Part shown: positions 35,558 through 45,175 of the stretch, piece after piece
How positions within the stretch are numbered: the first letter of the stretch is position 1
Layout: each line of letters begins with the position of its first letter
Source of the DNA: an uncultured Fidelibacterota bacterium
Lineage (GTDB): Bacteria > Fidelibacterota > Marinisomatia > Marinisomatales > Marinisomataceae
DNA: 64,000 nucleotides
Direction: 5' to 3'
Assembly: GCA_902526795.1 (NCBI GenBank)
Contig: CABZMF010000002.1
Location: 40,001 to 104,000, forward strand
The notes under the pieces: model-generated
Told to the model about the DNA's origin: nothing
Databases searched by the model: none
What the model saw: only the letters and a program-made list of their open reading frames with translations
Made by a program: the position numbers and the translations under genes

Positions 35558-36973
35558 ATGGCAATTAAATCATTTCAGTTAAATATGATAAAAAAACTAA
35601 TATTCATTTTATTATTTGTTTCAACTTCTTTTGCGCAATCCAAAGCATATGAATTTTTTAATTCTTTTGCTGATATTGCAGAAGAAGTCAATGAGTCAGT
35701 AGTTACAATTACTACTACAAATACAGTTCAAATGGACCGAGATGTACAAAACTTTTATAGATATTGGGGTAGAGAAATCCCAGATGAGTATGAAAGTAAA
35801 TCTCTTGGTTCAGGTGTAATTGTTGATGATAAAAATGCATATATAGTCACTAATCATCATGTTATTTTTGATGAAAGATCTCAAAAACCTGTTGAAGAAA
35901 TTAAAGTCCAATTACTTGATAAACGTATTTTTGAAGCTACTGTTATTGGGTTAGATAAAGCTACCGATTTAGCTGTACTTCAAATAGAAGCAGATGATAT
36001 TAAAGCTGTTGATTTGGGCGATTCTGAAGCAGTAAGAGTAGGAGAATGGGTGATAGCTATTGGAAGTCCTTTTTCTGCATCATTAAGTCATACTGTTACT
36101 GCTGGAATTGTTAGTGCATTAGGTAGAAATGATGTAATGAATAACTTAAATACTTATCAAAACTTTATTCAAACTGATGCAGCAATAAACCCTGGAAATA
36201 GCGGTGGAGCTCTATTAAATATGAACGGTGAATTAATTGGTATTAATGCTGCCATTGCTTCAGGAGGAGGAAGAGCTAATGCTGGTATTGGCTTTGCAAT
36301 TCCTTCTACTATGGTTAAAAAAGTAATGGACGATCTTATTATTAAAGGATATGTTGTTAGATCTTTCTTGGGTATTTATATGCAAGATATTAATGAGGAT
36401 TTATATGAGACATTGGAACTTCAAACGCGCAATGGAGCGATCGTTAGTGACATTGTTGAAGGTAGTCCAGCTTCAAAATCTGATTTGGAAGAGGGAGATG
36501 TGATTGTTACTTTTGAAGGAAAAGAAATCAGTAACGGTTCTGAGCTTAAAAATCTTGTATCAAGCACTGATCCAGGTTCAAGAGTGAAGCTTGGTATTTA
36601 TAGAGATAATAAAAAGAAAAATATATTTGTCACACTCGAAGAAAGAGAAGATATTGTAGCTGCTTCTACAAATGTTAATTATGAATTTGGATTGTTACTT
36701 GAAAATCCGACTGAAGATTTGATTAATAAGTATAAATTAGGTGAAGAAAATCCTTCAAATATCCAAGGAGTAATTGTAACTGGGGTTGAAGATAATAGTC
36801 CAGCAGAAGAGGCAGGGCTTCAAGAGGGAGATATCATTACACGTGTTGGACGCAAAAAAATTTATAGTACAAGAGACTTTCTTTCTGAAATGTCAAAGTT
36901 TGATGATGAATCAAAAGTATTATTTCTTGTTAAACGTGGCTCCTCATCAAGATTTATTACTATTACGAGATAA
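35558..36973 (+). CDS. Do/DegP-like periplasmic serine protease with two PDZ domains
   Basis: A 471-residue envelope protease/chaperone. After a signal peptide ending SFAQ comes a trypsin-like domain with the triad His101 (TNHHV), Asp137 (ATDLAVL) and Ser215 (NPGNSGGALL). Two PDZ domains follow, near residues 270-365 and 380-470 (SPASKSDLEEGDVIVTFEGKE; SPAEEAGLQEGDIITRVG). The ATG at 35558 has AGGA a few bases upstream. A second ATG at 35585 would start right at the signal peptide. It likely degrades misfolded exported proteins. Confidence 0.94.
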   Translation: MAIKSFQLNMIKKLIFILLFVSTSFAQSKAYEFFNSFADIAEEVNESVVTITTTNTVQMDRDVQNFYRYWGREIPDEYESKSLGSGVIVDDKNAYIVTNHHVIFDERSQKPVEEIKVQLLDKRIFEATVIGLDKATDLAVLQIEADDIKAVDLGDSEAVRVGEWVIAIGSPFSASLSHTVTAGIVSALGRNDVMNNLNTYQNFIQTDAAINPGNSGGALLNMNGELIGINAAIASGGGRANAGIGFAIPSTMVKKVMDDLIIKGYVVRSFLGIYMQDINEDLYETLELQTRNGAIVSDIVEGSPASKSDLEEGDVIVTFEGKEISNGSELKNLVSSTDPGSRVKLGIYRDNKKKNIFVTLEEREDIVAASTNVNYEFGLLLENPTEDLINKYKLGEENPSNIQGVIVTGVEDNSPAEEAGLQEGDIITRVGRKKIYSTRDFLSEMSKFDDESKVLFLVKRGSSSRFITITR

Positions 36974-36984
36974 TTTCTATACAA

Positions 36985-37011
36985 TTGCAATAATTCCCCT
37001 TTTCTTATAAG
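36985..37011 (+). promoter_or_regulatory. Candidate promoter for ileS
   Basis: TTGCAA (36985-36990) and TATAAG (37006-37011) are 15 bases apart, and the ileS ATG follows 13 bases later. If real, the transcript would have almost no leader. This rules out a T-box or long 5-prime regulator. Evidence is weak because the region is AT-rich. Confidence 0.3.
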
Positions 37012-37024
37012 TTCATAGTTAAAT

Positions 37025-40000
37025 ATGAGTATAAAGAAAGAAAATCCAAAATTTGATTTTGTTAAAAATGAACATGAAATACTCGATTATTGGTCCAAAA
37101 ATAAAATCTTTGAAAAACTAGTCGATAAAAACTTCAACGGTCCAAAATGGAGCTTTCTTGATGGACCAATCACTGCCAATAATCCTATGGGTGTTCATCA
37201 TGCGTGGGGGAGAACCTTAAAAGATCTATACCAAAGATATAAATCAATGAATGGATATCAGTTGAGATATCAAAATGGTTTCGATTGTCAAGGTCTTTGG
37301 GTAGAAATTGAAGTGGAAAAAGAACTTGGAATTAAATCAAAGAAAGAAGTTGAAGATCTAGGCATTGAAAAGTTTGTAAATCTTTGTAAAGAGCGAGTTG
37401 AAAAATTTTCTGAAGTTCAAAAGAATCAATCTGTAAGACTGGGTTATTGGATGGATTGGGATAATTCTTATTTCACAATGTCAGAAGAAAATAACTATGC
37501 AATTTGGGCTTTTTTAAAAAAATTACATGAAGATGGAAAAATCTACAGAGGAACCGATGTAGTTCCTTGGTCTGGTAGATCAGGTACTTCATATTCACAG
37601 ATGGAAATTATTGAGGGAAGAAAGCTTACATTACACAAAGGTGTTTTTGTAAAGTTTCCCCTAAAAGATAAAGAAAATGAAAATATTTTAATTTGGACAA
37701 CTACCCCTTGGACTCTTTCATCTAATATTGCTGTTGCAGTAAACAAAAAAATAAATTATGCAAAAATTAAGGCTAAAGATGGTTCAATTTATTTTGTAGC
37801 TGAAACAAATTTAAAATATCAAAGATTGAATAAAGAATTTTCAGAGAAAAAAAATTGGGTAGATGGTGTTCCAAAACTAAAAACATTAGATCAAATTTTT
37901 AAAGAGCGTGGTGGATATGAAATTTTAGGAGTCCTTAAAGGTGAAAAATTAATTGGTTTAACATACCAAGGACCATTTGATCATTTAGAGCCTCAAAGTT
38001 CTAAAGGGGGTTATCCAATTCATGATTCAAGCAACTTACAAGATAAATCAGCCATAGATTGTCATATCATCATTGATGGTGGAAAAGATTCTGAAGGTAA
38101 CGATATGGTTGTTGAGGGTGAAGGAACAGGGTTTGTTCACATGGCTGGTGGTTGTGGTGCTATTGATAATAAAATATGTAAAAGAGAAGGTTTTGTAGAA
38201 ATTTCCCCAATTGATAACCAGGCAAATTTTATTCAAGGCTTTGATTTCATGTCAGGTTTAAGTGTTACAGATCCTGATACCGCTCAAAAAATTATTTCCA
38301 ATTTAAAAGAAAGAGATCTTCTTTTATATGTTGAAGATTATCCTCACATATACCCACACTGTTGGAGATCCGGAGACGAATTAGTCTTTAAACAGGTTGA
38401 CGAATGGTATATCAATATGGATTGGAGAAATAAAATTAAATCTGTTGTAGATGATATTAATTGGATTCCAAGCTGGGGAAGAGATAGAGAGTATGATTGG
38501 TTAGACAATATGGGAGATTGGATGATTTCAAAGAAGAGATTCTGGGGATTAGCCTTACCGATATGGACTTTTGATGATGGAACATTTCATGTTGTTGGTT
38601 CTAAAAAGGAGCTTAAGGAATTAGCAGTTGAAGGATGGGAAAAATTTGATGGAAATACTCCACATAGACCTTGGGTTGACTATGTTAAAATTAAACATCC
38701 TAAATCTGGATTAATTGGAACTAGAGTTGAAGATGTTGGAAATCCTTGGCTAGATGCTGGAATTGTACCTTTTTCTACAATGAAGTATTTTGAAGATAAA
38801 AGTTATTGGGAAGAATGGTTTCCAGCTGACTTTATTACAGAATGTTTTCCTGGGCAGTTTAGGAACTGGTTTTACTCATTATTAGCAATGTCATCTTTTT
38901 TAGAAGGCAAAGCACCATTTAAAACTTTACTTGGACATGCGCTAGTAAAAGACGAAAAAGGTGATGAAATGCATAAATCTTCAGGTAATGCCATCTGGTT
39001 TGATGATGCAGCTGAAAAGATGGGTGTCGATGTAATGAGATGGATGTATTCAAAACAAAATGTAGAAAATAACTTATTATTTGGATATGATAAAGCTGAC
39101 GAAGTCAGAAAAAAGTTGATTAGCCTATGGAATATTTATTCGTTTTTCTGTACCTACGCAAATCTTGATAAGTTTTCTCCTCACTCACAAAAAATAAATC
39201 CTAAAAATTTAACTTTATTAGATAATTGGATTATTTCTAAATCACAACAATTAAATGCTAGCGCAAAATTGAATTATGAAAATTTTGAAGTAGATAAGCT
39301 ATTAAAAAATGTAGAAACCTTCTTAGATGATTTATCAAATTGGTATATAAGACGTAATAGAAGAAGATTTTGGAAAAGTGAGAATGATTCAGACAAATAT
39401 GTAGCTTATCAGACTCTTTATGATGTGATTTTGGATTTAATAAAAGTCTTATCGCCTGTTTTACCGTTTATTTCAGAAAGAATGTATTTAAATATAACTT
39501 CTGCTGATAAAAACGAGAACAAAAAAAGCATCCATTTATCAGATTTTCCTAAATGCGATAATGATAAAATCGATCAAGAATTAATCGAGAAAGTTGACTC
39601 TTTAAAAAAAGTAATTGAGTCTGGACGAGCAGTAAGAAAAAAAGCTAATATAAAAGTCAGGCAACCGCTCGAAAGCTTAAGAGTTTTCCTTATTAACGAT
39701 GAAATAACTTCATTTATTAAAAATCAAGAACAAACAATTCTAGATGAGTTAAATATTAAAGAAGTAATATTTTCTAATGAAATCAAAGAGTTTGGAACTT
39801 TGACTTTGAAACCAAATTTCAAAAATATGAAAATAAAGTTTGGAGATGAAATGCAGGATGCTATGAAATCTATTGGTAATCTTGATCCTATGAAAGTTAC
39901 AAATAATATATTGAATGGATTAGCAATTCCAGACAACGAATATGAAATTACAAAAGATGATCTAATCATAGATTTAAAAGCAAATGAGGGAAGCGAATCT

Positions 40001-40312
40001 TTCTTAGGAAATGATTTAATTGTATCATTAGATACAACTATAAGCGATTCTTTAAGACTAGAAGGTATTTTGAGAGATTTAATAAGGCAAATACAGTTAA
40101 TGAGAAAAGAAGCAAATTTTGAGATTGATGACAGAATCATCATTTCTGCTAATTTTTCTCATGAGTTGAAAAATATTGTTGAAAAAAATAAAGAATATTT
40201 TATGAATGAAGTATTATGTACAGATATTGTAGCAAATATGGAAAATTTTGACTATTATTCTTCATTCAAATACGAAAACAATGAAATAAAAATTTATTTA
40301 AAGAAACTATAG
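37025..40312 (+). CDS. ileS: Isoleucyl-tRNA synthetase, divergent type 2-like form with GxHH signature
   Basis: A 1095-residue class I synthetase charging tRNA-Ile. The Rossmann core, CP1 editing domain (TTPWTLSSNIAVAV; GTGFVHMAGGCGAIDN), and C-terminal anticodon-binding domain are in the expected order. The first class I signature is GVHH at Gly56-Val-His58-His59 (ITANNPMGVHHAWGRT), where the canonical form is HxGH: first and third residues are exchanged. The second signature is EMHKS (Met649-His-Lys-Ser652) in place of KMSKS. GFDCQGLWVE replaces the common GWDCHGLPIE. The order and editing site support IleRS over ValRS or LeuRS. GxHH variants of type 2 IleRS are known to tolerate mupirocin. 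Confidence 0.9.
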   Translation: MSIKKENPKFDFVKNEHEILDYWSKNKIFEKLVDKNFNGPKWSFLDGPITANNPMGVHHAWGRTLKDLYQRYKSMNGYQLRYQNGFDCQGLWVEIEVEKELGIKSKKEVEDLGIEKFVNLCKERVEKFSEVQKNQSVRLGYWMDWDNSYFTMSEENNYAIWAFLKKLHEDGKIYRGTDVVPWSGRSGTSYSQMEIIEGRKLTLHKGVFVKFPLKDKENENILIWTTTPWTLSSNIAVAVNKKINYAKIKAKDGSIYFVAETNLKYQRLNKEFSEKKNWVDGVPKLKTLDQIFKERGGYEILGVLKGEKLIGLTYQGPFDHLEPQSSKGGYPIHDSSNLQDKSAIDCHIIIDGGKDSEGNDMVVEGEGTGFVHMAGGCGAIDNKICKREGFVEISPIDNQANFIQGFDFMSGLSVTDPDTAQKIISNLKERDLLLYVEDYPHIYPHCWRSGDELVFKQVDEWYINMDWRNKIKSVVDDINWIPSWGRDREYDWLDNMGDWMISKKRFWGLALPIWTFDDGTFHVVGSKKELKELAVEGWEKFDGNTPHRPWVDYVKIKHPKSGLIGTRVEDVGNPWLDAGIVPFSTMKYFEDKSYWEEWFPADFITECFPGQFRNWFYSLLAMSSFLEGKAPFKTLLGHALVKDEKGDEMHKSSGNAIWFDDAAEKMGVDVMRWMYSKQNVENNLLFGYDKADEVRKKLISLWNIYSFFCTYANLDKFSPHSQKINPKNLTLLDNWIISKSQQLNASAKLNYENFEVDKLLKNVETFLDDLSNWYIRRNRRRFWKSENDSDKYVAYQTLYDVILDLIKVLSPVLPFISERMYLNITSADKNENKKSIHLSDFPKCDNDKIDQELIEKVDSLKKVIESGRAVRKKANIKVRQPLESLRVFLINDEITSFIKNQEQTILDELNIKEVIFSNEIKEFGTLTLKPNFKNMKIKFGDEMQDAMKSIGNLDPMKVTNNILNGLAIPDNEYEITKDDLIIDLKANEGSESFLGNDLIVSLDTTISDSLRLEGILRDLIRQIQLMRKEANFEIDDRIIISANFSHELKNIVEKNKEYFMNEVLCTDIVANMENFDYYSSFKYENNEIKIYLKKL

Positions 40313-40320
40313 AGAAAAAA

Positions 40321-40704
40321 TTGGCTAAGAAAAAAACAAAATACACAAAAGCAGAATTAAAAAAATTTGAAGCTAATATTTTAAAGAAGATTGCTGAAGT
40401 TAATGAAAGTATTGAGGGAGTAAGATCAACTACTAAACCAACAAATTCAGTTTTCATTCAGGAAAGATCTGAAGATTTCAATGAAGGTACTGAAGCACAT
40501 GAAGTAGAAAAAAACTTTCTTTTAATGTCTCGTGAGTCTGACTATTTAGTTAATCTTGAAAAAGCTCTCCAAAGAATTAAAGATGGAACATATGGAATTT
40601 GCGAAATATCTGGTGAACTGATATCAAAAGAAAGATTAATGGAAGTTCCTAATGCTACCAAGAGTGTTATTTTTAAAGAAAAGAAAAAACTAAATCTGAT
40701 ATAA
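40321..40704 (+). CDS. DksA/TraR-like RNA polymerase-binding protein with degenerate zinc finger
   Basis: A 127-residue protein. The N-terminal two-thirds is charged and helical, and the C-terminal third has DGTYGICEISGELISKERLMEVPNA, the DksA/TraR finger region. Only one of the four zinc cysteines remains (in YGICE), as in Bacteroidetes members of the family. DksA proteins enter the RNA polymerase secondary channel and, with ppGpp, alter promoter use. Translation begins at TTG (no nearby ATG). It is one base pair from overlapping lspA, as is common in this group. Confidence 0.85.
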   Translation: MAKKKTKYTKAELKKFEANILKKIAEVNESIEGVRSTTKPTNSVFIQERSEDFNEGTEAHEVEKNFLLMSRESDYLVNLEKALQRIKDGTYGICEISGELISKERLMEVPNATKSVIFKEKKKLNLI

Positions 40705-41147
40705 TGAAATATTTATCATTTTTGATTGTTGTTTTTGATCAACTTTCAAAATTCATTGTTCATTCTACAATGAACGTCTATGACTCTTTTTCTGTAATAC
40801 CCAATTTACTTAATTTTACTTATATCCGAAATGAAGGTATTGCTTTTGGAATTTATTTTGAAGGGGCAGAATTACTATTTATAATTTTACCAATTATTAT
40901 AACAATCTATCTTTTTTACTTACTTAATAATGAGGATTTTCAAGATAAGTTTTCTCAAATTGCTCTTTATTTAGTTATTTCCGGCGCTATTGGAAATATA
41001 ATTGATAGAATTTTTAGAGGTTATGTAGTGGATTTCATTGATTTTCATATAAATGGAATGCATTGGTATGTATTCAATTTAGCAGATTCGTCTGTCACAA
41101 TTGGATTGATATTCTTATTGTATAGTTCTATACTTATAAATAAATAA
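40704..41147 (+). CDS. lspA: Signal peptidase II (lipoprotein signal peptidase)
   Basis: A 147-residue inner-membrane aspartic protease that cuts prolipoproteins before the lipid-modified Cys. Four membrane helices are expected. The catalytic aspartates are Asp110 (GYVVDFIDF) and Asp128 (FNLADSS), with NEGIAFGI and GAIGNIIDRI also conserved. It would process the several lipoproteins encoded in this window (at 15.0, 16.6 and 26.1 kb). It lies directly between the dksA-like gene and rluD. Confidence 0.96.
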   Translation: MKYLSFLIVVFDQLSKFIVHSTMNVYDSFSVIPNLLNFTYIRNEGIAFGIYFEGAELLFIILPIIITIYLFYLLNNEDFQDKFSQIALYLVISGAIGNIIDRIFRGYVVDFIDFHINGMHWYVFNLADSSVTIGLIFLLYSSILINK

Positions 41148-41151
41148 AATT

Positions 41152-42123
41152 ATGACAATATCTGTTTCATCATCAGATGAATTAATCCGATTAGATGCCT
41201 TTTTATCTTCAAGATTAATTCAATTTTCAAGAAGTAAAATTCAAAAACTTATTCAAGATGGAAGTATAACTGTTAATGATAAGTTAGTGAAAAAAAATCT
41301 TAAGCTATCTTACGGAGATATTATAAATATTGATTCAAATAAAGTTGATTCACATAAAGCTATACCAAAGTTAAAAAAATGGGACTATCCTTTAGAAATA
41401 ATCTATGAAGATAATGATTTTGCCATCATAAATAAACCAGTTGGAATAATTTCACATCCAGCTCCAAATAATCATAATAGAACTATAGTAAATATTATTT
41501 TAAATATCTTTGAAGATAAACTCATTAATCATCCAGACCCACTAAGGCCAGGAATAGTTCATAGGCTTGACAAAGATACTTCTGGAATAATGATTATACC
41601 GTTTAATGAATATTCTCATTGGAAAATAGCTGAACAATTCAAAAATAGAACTATTAGCAAAGAATATATTGCATTAACATGGGGGGAATGGATCGAAGAG
41701 GAGGGAATAATCAAAAATAAGCTATCCAGAAGTAAAAAAAATTCGATAAAGTTTAAATCTTCAAAAGATGGAAGAACAGCTTATTCAAAATTTAAGTTAA
41801 TTAGTAATGGTAAGTACTTTTCTTCAATTAATTTTTTTCCTAAAACTGGAAGAACGCACCAAATTAGAGTTCACTGCAGTGAAAAAGGCTATCCAATTGT
41901 TGGTGATGAGCTTTATGGAGGAGGTTGGAAAAAGCTAAATGAATATCTTCCAGATGTAAAGAAAAAAATAAATAAAAATGTTGATTTTCAAGATGGTCAT
42001 TATCTCCATTCAAATAGGATATCCTTTTTACATCCTAGAAGTGGAAAAAAAGTATTTTTTCAAGCAGATCCAAATGAATCATTTGTTAATTTATTCAAAA
42101 TGATAAAAAGTGCAGAAGTTTAA
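41152..42123 (+). CDS. rluD: 23S rRNA pseudouridine synthase, RluA/RluD family
   Basis: A 323-residue pseudouridine synthase. It has an N-terminal S4 RNA-binding domain (about 12-75, [26 protein letters not shown]) and a catalytic domain with the signature [14 protein letters not shown], whose Asp140 is the nucleophile, then [10 protein letters not shown]. The S4 domain favours RluD over RluA/RluC specificity, though the exact rRNA site is not provable. It overlaps the recombinase gene by 14 bp. Confidence 0.9.
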   Translation: MTISVSSSDELIRLDAFLSSRLIQFSRSKIQKLIQDGSITVNDKLVKKNLKLSYGDIINIDSNKVDSHKAIPKLKKWDYPLEIIYEDNDFAIINKPVGIISHPAPNNHNRTIVNIILNIFEDKLINHPDPLRPGIVHRLDKDTSGIMIIPFNEYSHWKIAEQFKNRTISKEYIALTWGEWIEEEGIIKNKLSRSKKNSIKFKSSKDGRTAYSKFKLISNGKYFSSINFFPKTGRTHQIRVHCSEKGYPIVGDELYGGGWKKLNEYLPDVKKKINKNVDFQDGHYLHSNRISFLHPRSGKKVFFQADPNESFVNLFKMIKSAEV

Positions 42124-43024
42124 AATAATTAAAAAAAATTTTTTTGAATTTCTTGAATACGATAAAGGATATTCAAGAAAAACAATTGAATCTTATAGCA
42201 GAGATATTAAAAAGTTTGAAGTTTACATTGAGGAGTTTTCTATTAATTTTAAACAACTATCTAAAGAAAATATTTTTGATTTTCATTTAGATTTAAGTAA
42301 ATCAATTGGACCGAGATCGTTTTCAAGAATACTTTCATCCCTAAGAACATTTTATAAGTATTTATTTTCTGAAAAAATTATTAATGATGTTGTTTTAAAC
42401 AGTATTCAAACTTATCCGTCACCAAAATTTAAAAAATCAGTTCCGTCATTTCTTTCAGAAAAAAAAATCTACGAAGTAATTGATAAAATTGATTTATCAA
42501 AAAAAAAAGAATTTATAAAAATGCGAGATAAAGCTATAATAATGCTATTTTTTACTTCGGGTTTACGATTAGAAGAAATGACCAACTTAATATTTCGTGA
42601 TATAGATTTTGCAAACAATTCAATAAAGATTTTTGGAAAGGGTGGAAAGGAAAGGTTTTCAAAATTCGATAATTTTACCAAAGATTTAATTATAAGATAT
42701 TTAAAAAAAATCAAAAAATATCCATTGTTAAAATCAAACATACATAATAACTTGTTCGTCGACAAAGACAATAAGTCTTTAACTAGAGATAACATTCAAT
42801 ATATAGTGATGAACAATTTAAAAGGACTGTCGTTAAGTTCATTTGGTCCTCATACCTTGAGGCATTCTTTTGCTACTCATTTATTAAATAAAGGGGTAGG
42901 TATAAGTGCTATTCAATCTTTATTAGGTCATTCTAAGCTTTCATCTACCCAAATTTATACTCATGTGAGCCTAAATAAACTTCAAGATACAATTAATAAA
43001 GCTCATCCTAGGGGCAAAAAATGA
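42110..43024 (+). CDS. Tyrosine recombinase, XerC/XerD family
   Basis: A 304-residue site-specific recombinase. An N-terminal SAM-like core-binding domain (1-105) precedes the catalytic domain with the full set Arg153 (SGLRLEEM), Lys177, His248-x-x-Arg251 ([12 protein letters not shown]), His274 and Tyr283 (IYTHVS). Length and the ending [21 protein letters not shown] match chromosome-dimer resolvases, not phage integrases. Start is GTG inside the rluD end. Being one of two usual Xer proteins, XerC versus XerD cannot be decided here. A dif site is not seen in the window. Confidence 0.9.
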   Translation: MQKFKIIKKNFFEFLEYDKGYSRKTIESYSRDIKKFEVYIEEFSINFKQLSKENIFDFHLDLSKSIGPRSFSRILSSLRTFYKYLFSEKIINDVVLNSIQTYPSPKFKKSVPSFLSEKKIYEVIDKIDLSKKKEFIKMRDKAIIMLFFTSGLRLEEMTNLIFRDIDFANNSIKIFGKGGKERFSKFDNFTKDLIIRYLKKIKKYPLLKSNIHNNLFVDKDNKSLTRDNIQYIVMNNLKGLSLSSFGPHTLRHSFATHLLNKGVGISAIQSLLGHSKLSSTQIYTHVSLNKLQDTINKAHPRGKK

Positions 43025-44604
43025 TAAAAAATCAGAATTTTAAAAGAAATCTTAATGTCGAAGATTTGATAAATGATGCTGTTGATAATAAAGAGGGTGT
43101 AATAGGCCTTAATGGTTCCTTAATGGTTGACACAGGAGAATTTTCAGGAAGAATTCCTAATGATAAATTTATTGTTGATGAAGATTTTTCAAATAAAAAT
43201 ATTTGGTGGGGTGAAGTAAACAAAAGGATTTCAGAAAAAAATTTTGACTATCTTCTAAATAAAGTCTTAAAAACATATGAAGATCTTTCAACTAGTTATT
43301 ATGTATTTGACGGTTTTGCTGGGGATGATAATGATAATTCTTTAAACGTAAGAATGATTACAAAAAAGGCTTGGCAGTCTTTGTTTGTAAATAATATGTT
43401 TATTAGGCCTTCAAAAAATCAACTTGAAAATTTTTTTCCTGATTTTACAATCATTAATGCATATGATGTAAAAGAAGAAAATTGGAATGATTACGGATTA
43501 AATTCCGAAAATTTTATCGTATTTAATATTAAGAAGAAAATTGCAATTATCGGCGGTACTGAATATGCAGGAGAAATGAAAAAAGGAATTTTTTCTATGA
43601 TGCACTATTATTTACCTTTAAAAAATGTTCTTTCTATGCATTGTTCAGCCAATGTATCTGCTTCACATAATCAGTCAACATTATTTTTTGGTCTTTCTGG
43701 TACTGGAAAAACCACCTTGAGTACTAATGCAAATAGACCTTTAATTGGTGATGACGAGCATGGATGGTCTGACAAAGGAATTTTCAATTTTGAAGGAGGG
43801 TGTTATGCAAAGGCGATTAATCTTGATAAAAACAAAGAACCAGAAATTTTTAATGCTATCAAGTATGGGACGCTTCTAGAAAATGTCGTATTTGATTTAG
43901 AAAGTAAACAAGTTGATTTTGATGACAGTTCAAAAAGTGAAAATTCTAGAATATGTTATCCAATTGATTTTGTAGAAAATTCATTAAGGTCAAAAGGTTT
44001 AAAAAGTGCTGGTCCTCATCCTAATTCTATAATATTCCTTACTTGTGATGCTTACGGCATCATGCCCCCATTAGCAAGAATGACAAAAAAACAAGCTATG
44101 TATCATTTCATAAGTGGATATACAGCAAAAATGGCGGGTACTGAAATGGGTGTCACAGAACCAGTAGCTGCTTTTTCTCCATGCTATGGAGGCCCTTTTT
44201 TAACATTACATCCTTTAAAATATGCAGAGCTTTTAGAAAAAAAATTAAACAAACATAATTCTTCAGTTTTTTTAGTTAATACGGGATGGTCGGGTTCAAG
44301 TTCTACTAGTGGCTCTCCCAGAATTGATTTGAATCTTACTAAGCATATTATTTCTCTAATAACTGAAGAAAGATTAAATTTTAACAAATCTATCCATGAT
44401 AAGTTTTTTGATCTTGAAATTCCTATTAAAGTTGAAGGATTAGATGATAAGTTTCTTGTTCCTCATTTATCTTGGAGTAATTTAGAAAAATATTTTTCTA
44501 CTGGAAATATGCTTGCAAGATTATTTAATAATAATTTTGAAAAATTTAATATTAAAGACCCAGATATTTTAGCAGTAGGCCCAAAAATAAATTTAAGCTC
44601 ATAA
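43021..44604 (+). CDS. pckA: Phosphoenolpyruvate carboxykinase (ATP)
   Basis: Converts oxaloacetate and ATP to PEP and CO2, the entry to gluconeogenesis. The 527 residues fit the family. It has the P-loop [11 protein letters not shown] (about 226-236), [10 protein letters not shown] for metal and ATP binding, and [13 protein letters not shown] near the N-terminus. [13 protein letters not shown] completes the signature. It overlaps the recombinase gene by 4 bp. Together with aconitase and sucCD at 55-64 kb it supports growth on amino acids. Confidence 0.97.
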   Translation: MIKNQNFKRNLNVEDLINDAVDNKEGVIGLNGSLMVDTGEFSGRIPNDKFIVDEDFSNKNIWWGEVNKRISEKNFDYLLNKVLKTYEDLSTSYYVFDGFAGDDNDNSLNVRMITKKAWQSLFVNNMFIRPSKNQLENFFPDFTIINAYDVKEENWNDYGLNSENFIVFNIKKKIAIIGGTEYAGEMKKGIFSMMHYYLPLKNVLSMHCSANVSASHNQSTLFFGLSGTGKTTLSTNANRPLIGDDEHGWSDKGIFNFEGGCYAKAINLDKNKEPEIFNAIKYGTLLENVVFDLESKQVDFDDSSKSENSRICYPIDFVENSLRSKGLKSAGPHPNSIIFLTCDAYGIMPPLARMTKKQAMYHFISGYTAKMAGTEMGVTEPVAAFSPCYGGPFLTLHPLKYAELLEKKLNKHNSSVFLVNTGWSGSSSTSGSPRIDLNLTKHIISLITEERLNFNKSIHDKFFDLEIPIKVEGLDDKFLVPHLSWSNLEKYFSTGNMLARLFNNNFEKFNIKDPDILAVGPKINLSS

Positions 44605-44639
44605 TATATAAACTGATTTTATCGTAAAAGGAAAGTGAA

Positions 44640-45113
44640 ATGGCTACATTAATTTTAAGAGAAACTCATCAGGCTTTAGAAGAAGAAATAAAGTCACTCG
44701 AAAAACTTAAAAGAGAAACATCCGAAAAAATTAGTGAGGCAGCAGATCATGGAGATCTTAAAGAAAACGCTGAGTATCATGCCGCCAGAGAAAAGCAGAG
44801 TCTCATCATTTATAAAATTCAATTGATGCAATCACATGCACCTTTTAGAATAATTAATCAAAGTGATATCAATATCGAACAAGCTGGATTCGGAAACAAA
44901 GTTTCAATCTTAGAAGAAGGAAAAAATAAACCTGAGGATTATTATATCCTAGGTCCCATGGAGGAAGAATTAGATTTGTTTCCTTTTATTGTTACCTATC
45001 ATTCACCATTCGGTAGAGCTGTTTTTGGTAAAAAAGTTGGTGAAAATTTTACTCTCAATATCAAAGAAAAAGAAATAAAATTTACTGTTCAATCAATTGA
45101 AAAAATTTCTTAA
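44640..45113 (+). CDS. greA: Transcription elongation factor GreA/GreB
   Basis: A 157-residue factor that rescues backtracked RNA polymerase by promoting RNA cleavage. The N-terminal coiled coil (about 10-75) carries the acidic tip AADHGDLKENAEYHAAREKQ, and the C-terminal domain has the FKBP-like HSPFGRAVFGKKVGE. A good Shine-Dalgarno sequence (AAAGGAAAG) lies about 8 bases upstream. It is followed by a 44-bp gap, then the convergent gene at 45.2 kb. Confidence 0.93.
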   Translation: MATLILRETHQALEEEIKSLEKLKRETSEKISEAADHGDLKENAEYHAAREKQSLIIYKIQLMQSHAPFRIINQSDINIEQAGFGNKVSILEEGKNKPEDYYILGPMEEELDLFPFIVTYHSPFGRAVFGKKVGENFTLNIKEKEIKFTVQSIEKIS

Positions 45114-45122
45114 TTAGAATAA

Positions 45123-45175
45123 ATATTTAAACTCAATCAAAAATGGTATATTATGTTTTATTGTGGTTTAAATAT
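45123..45175. terminator. Long-loop inverted repeat between greA and its convergent neighbour
   Basis: ATATTTAAAC (45123-45132) and its complement GTTTAAATAT (45166-45175) form a perfect 10-bp inverted repeat with a 33-base loop; the second arm lies in the end of the minus-strand gene. It might be a shared terminator or just a chance match in AT-rich DNA. Confidence 0.25.

Noticed and set aside
36974..37024. T-box or other leader riboswitch before ileS
   Set aside because: The gap is 51 bp and contains no stem-loop set or T-box sequence.
39724..40143. 139-codon minus-strand frame inside ileS
   Set aside because: Lies wholly within the anticodon-binding domain of ileS and looks like a complement shadow.
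42110..43024. Phage integrase marking an integrated element
   Set aside because: Length, C-terminus and position after rluD match a housekeeping Xer recombinase; no att-like repeats, tRNA gene or phage genes were seen nearby.
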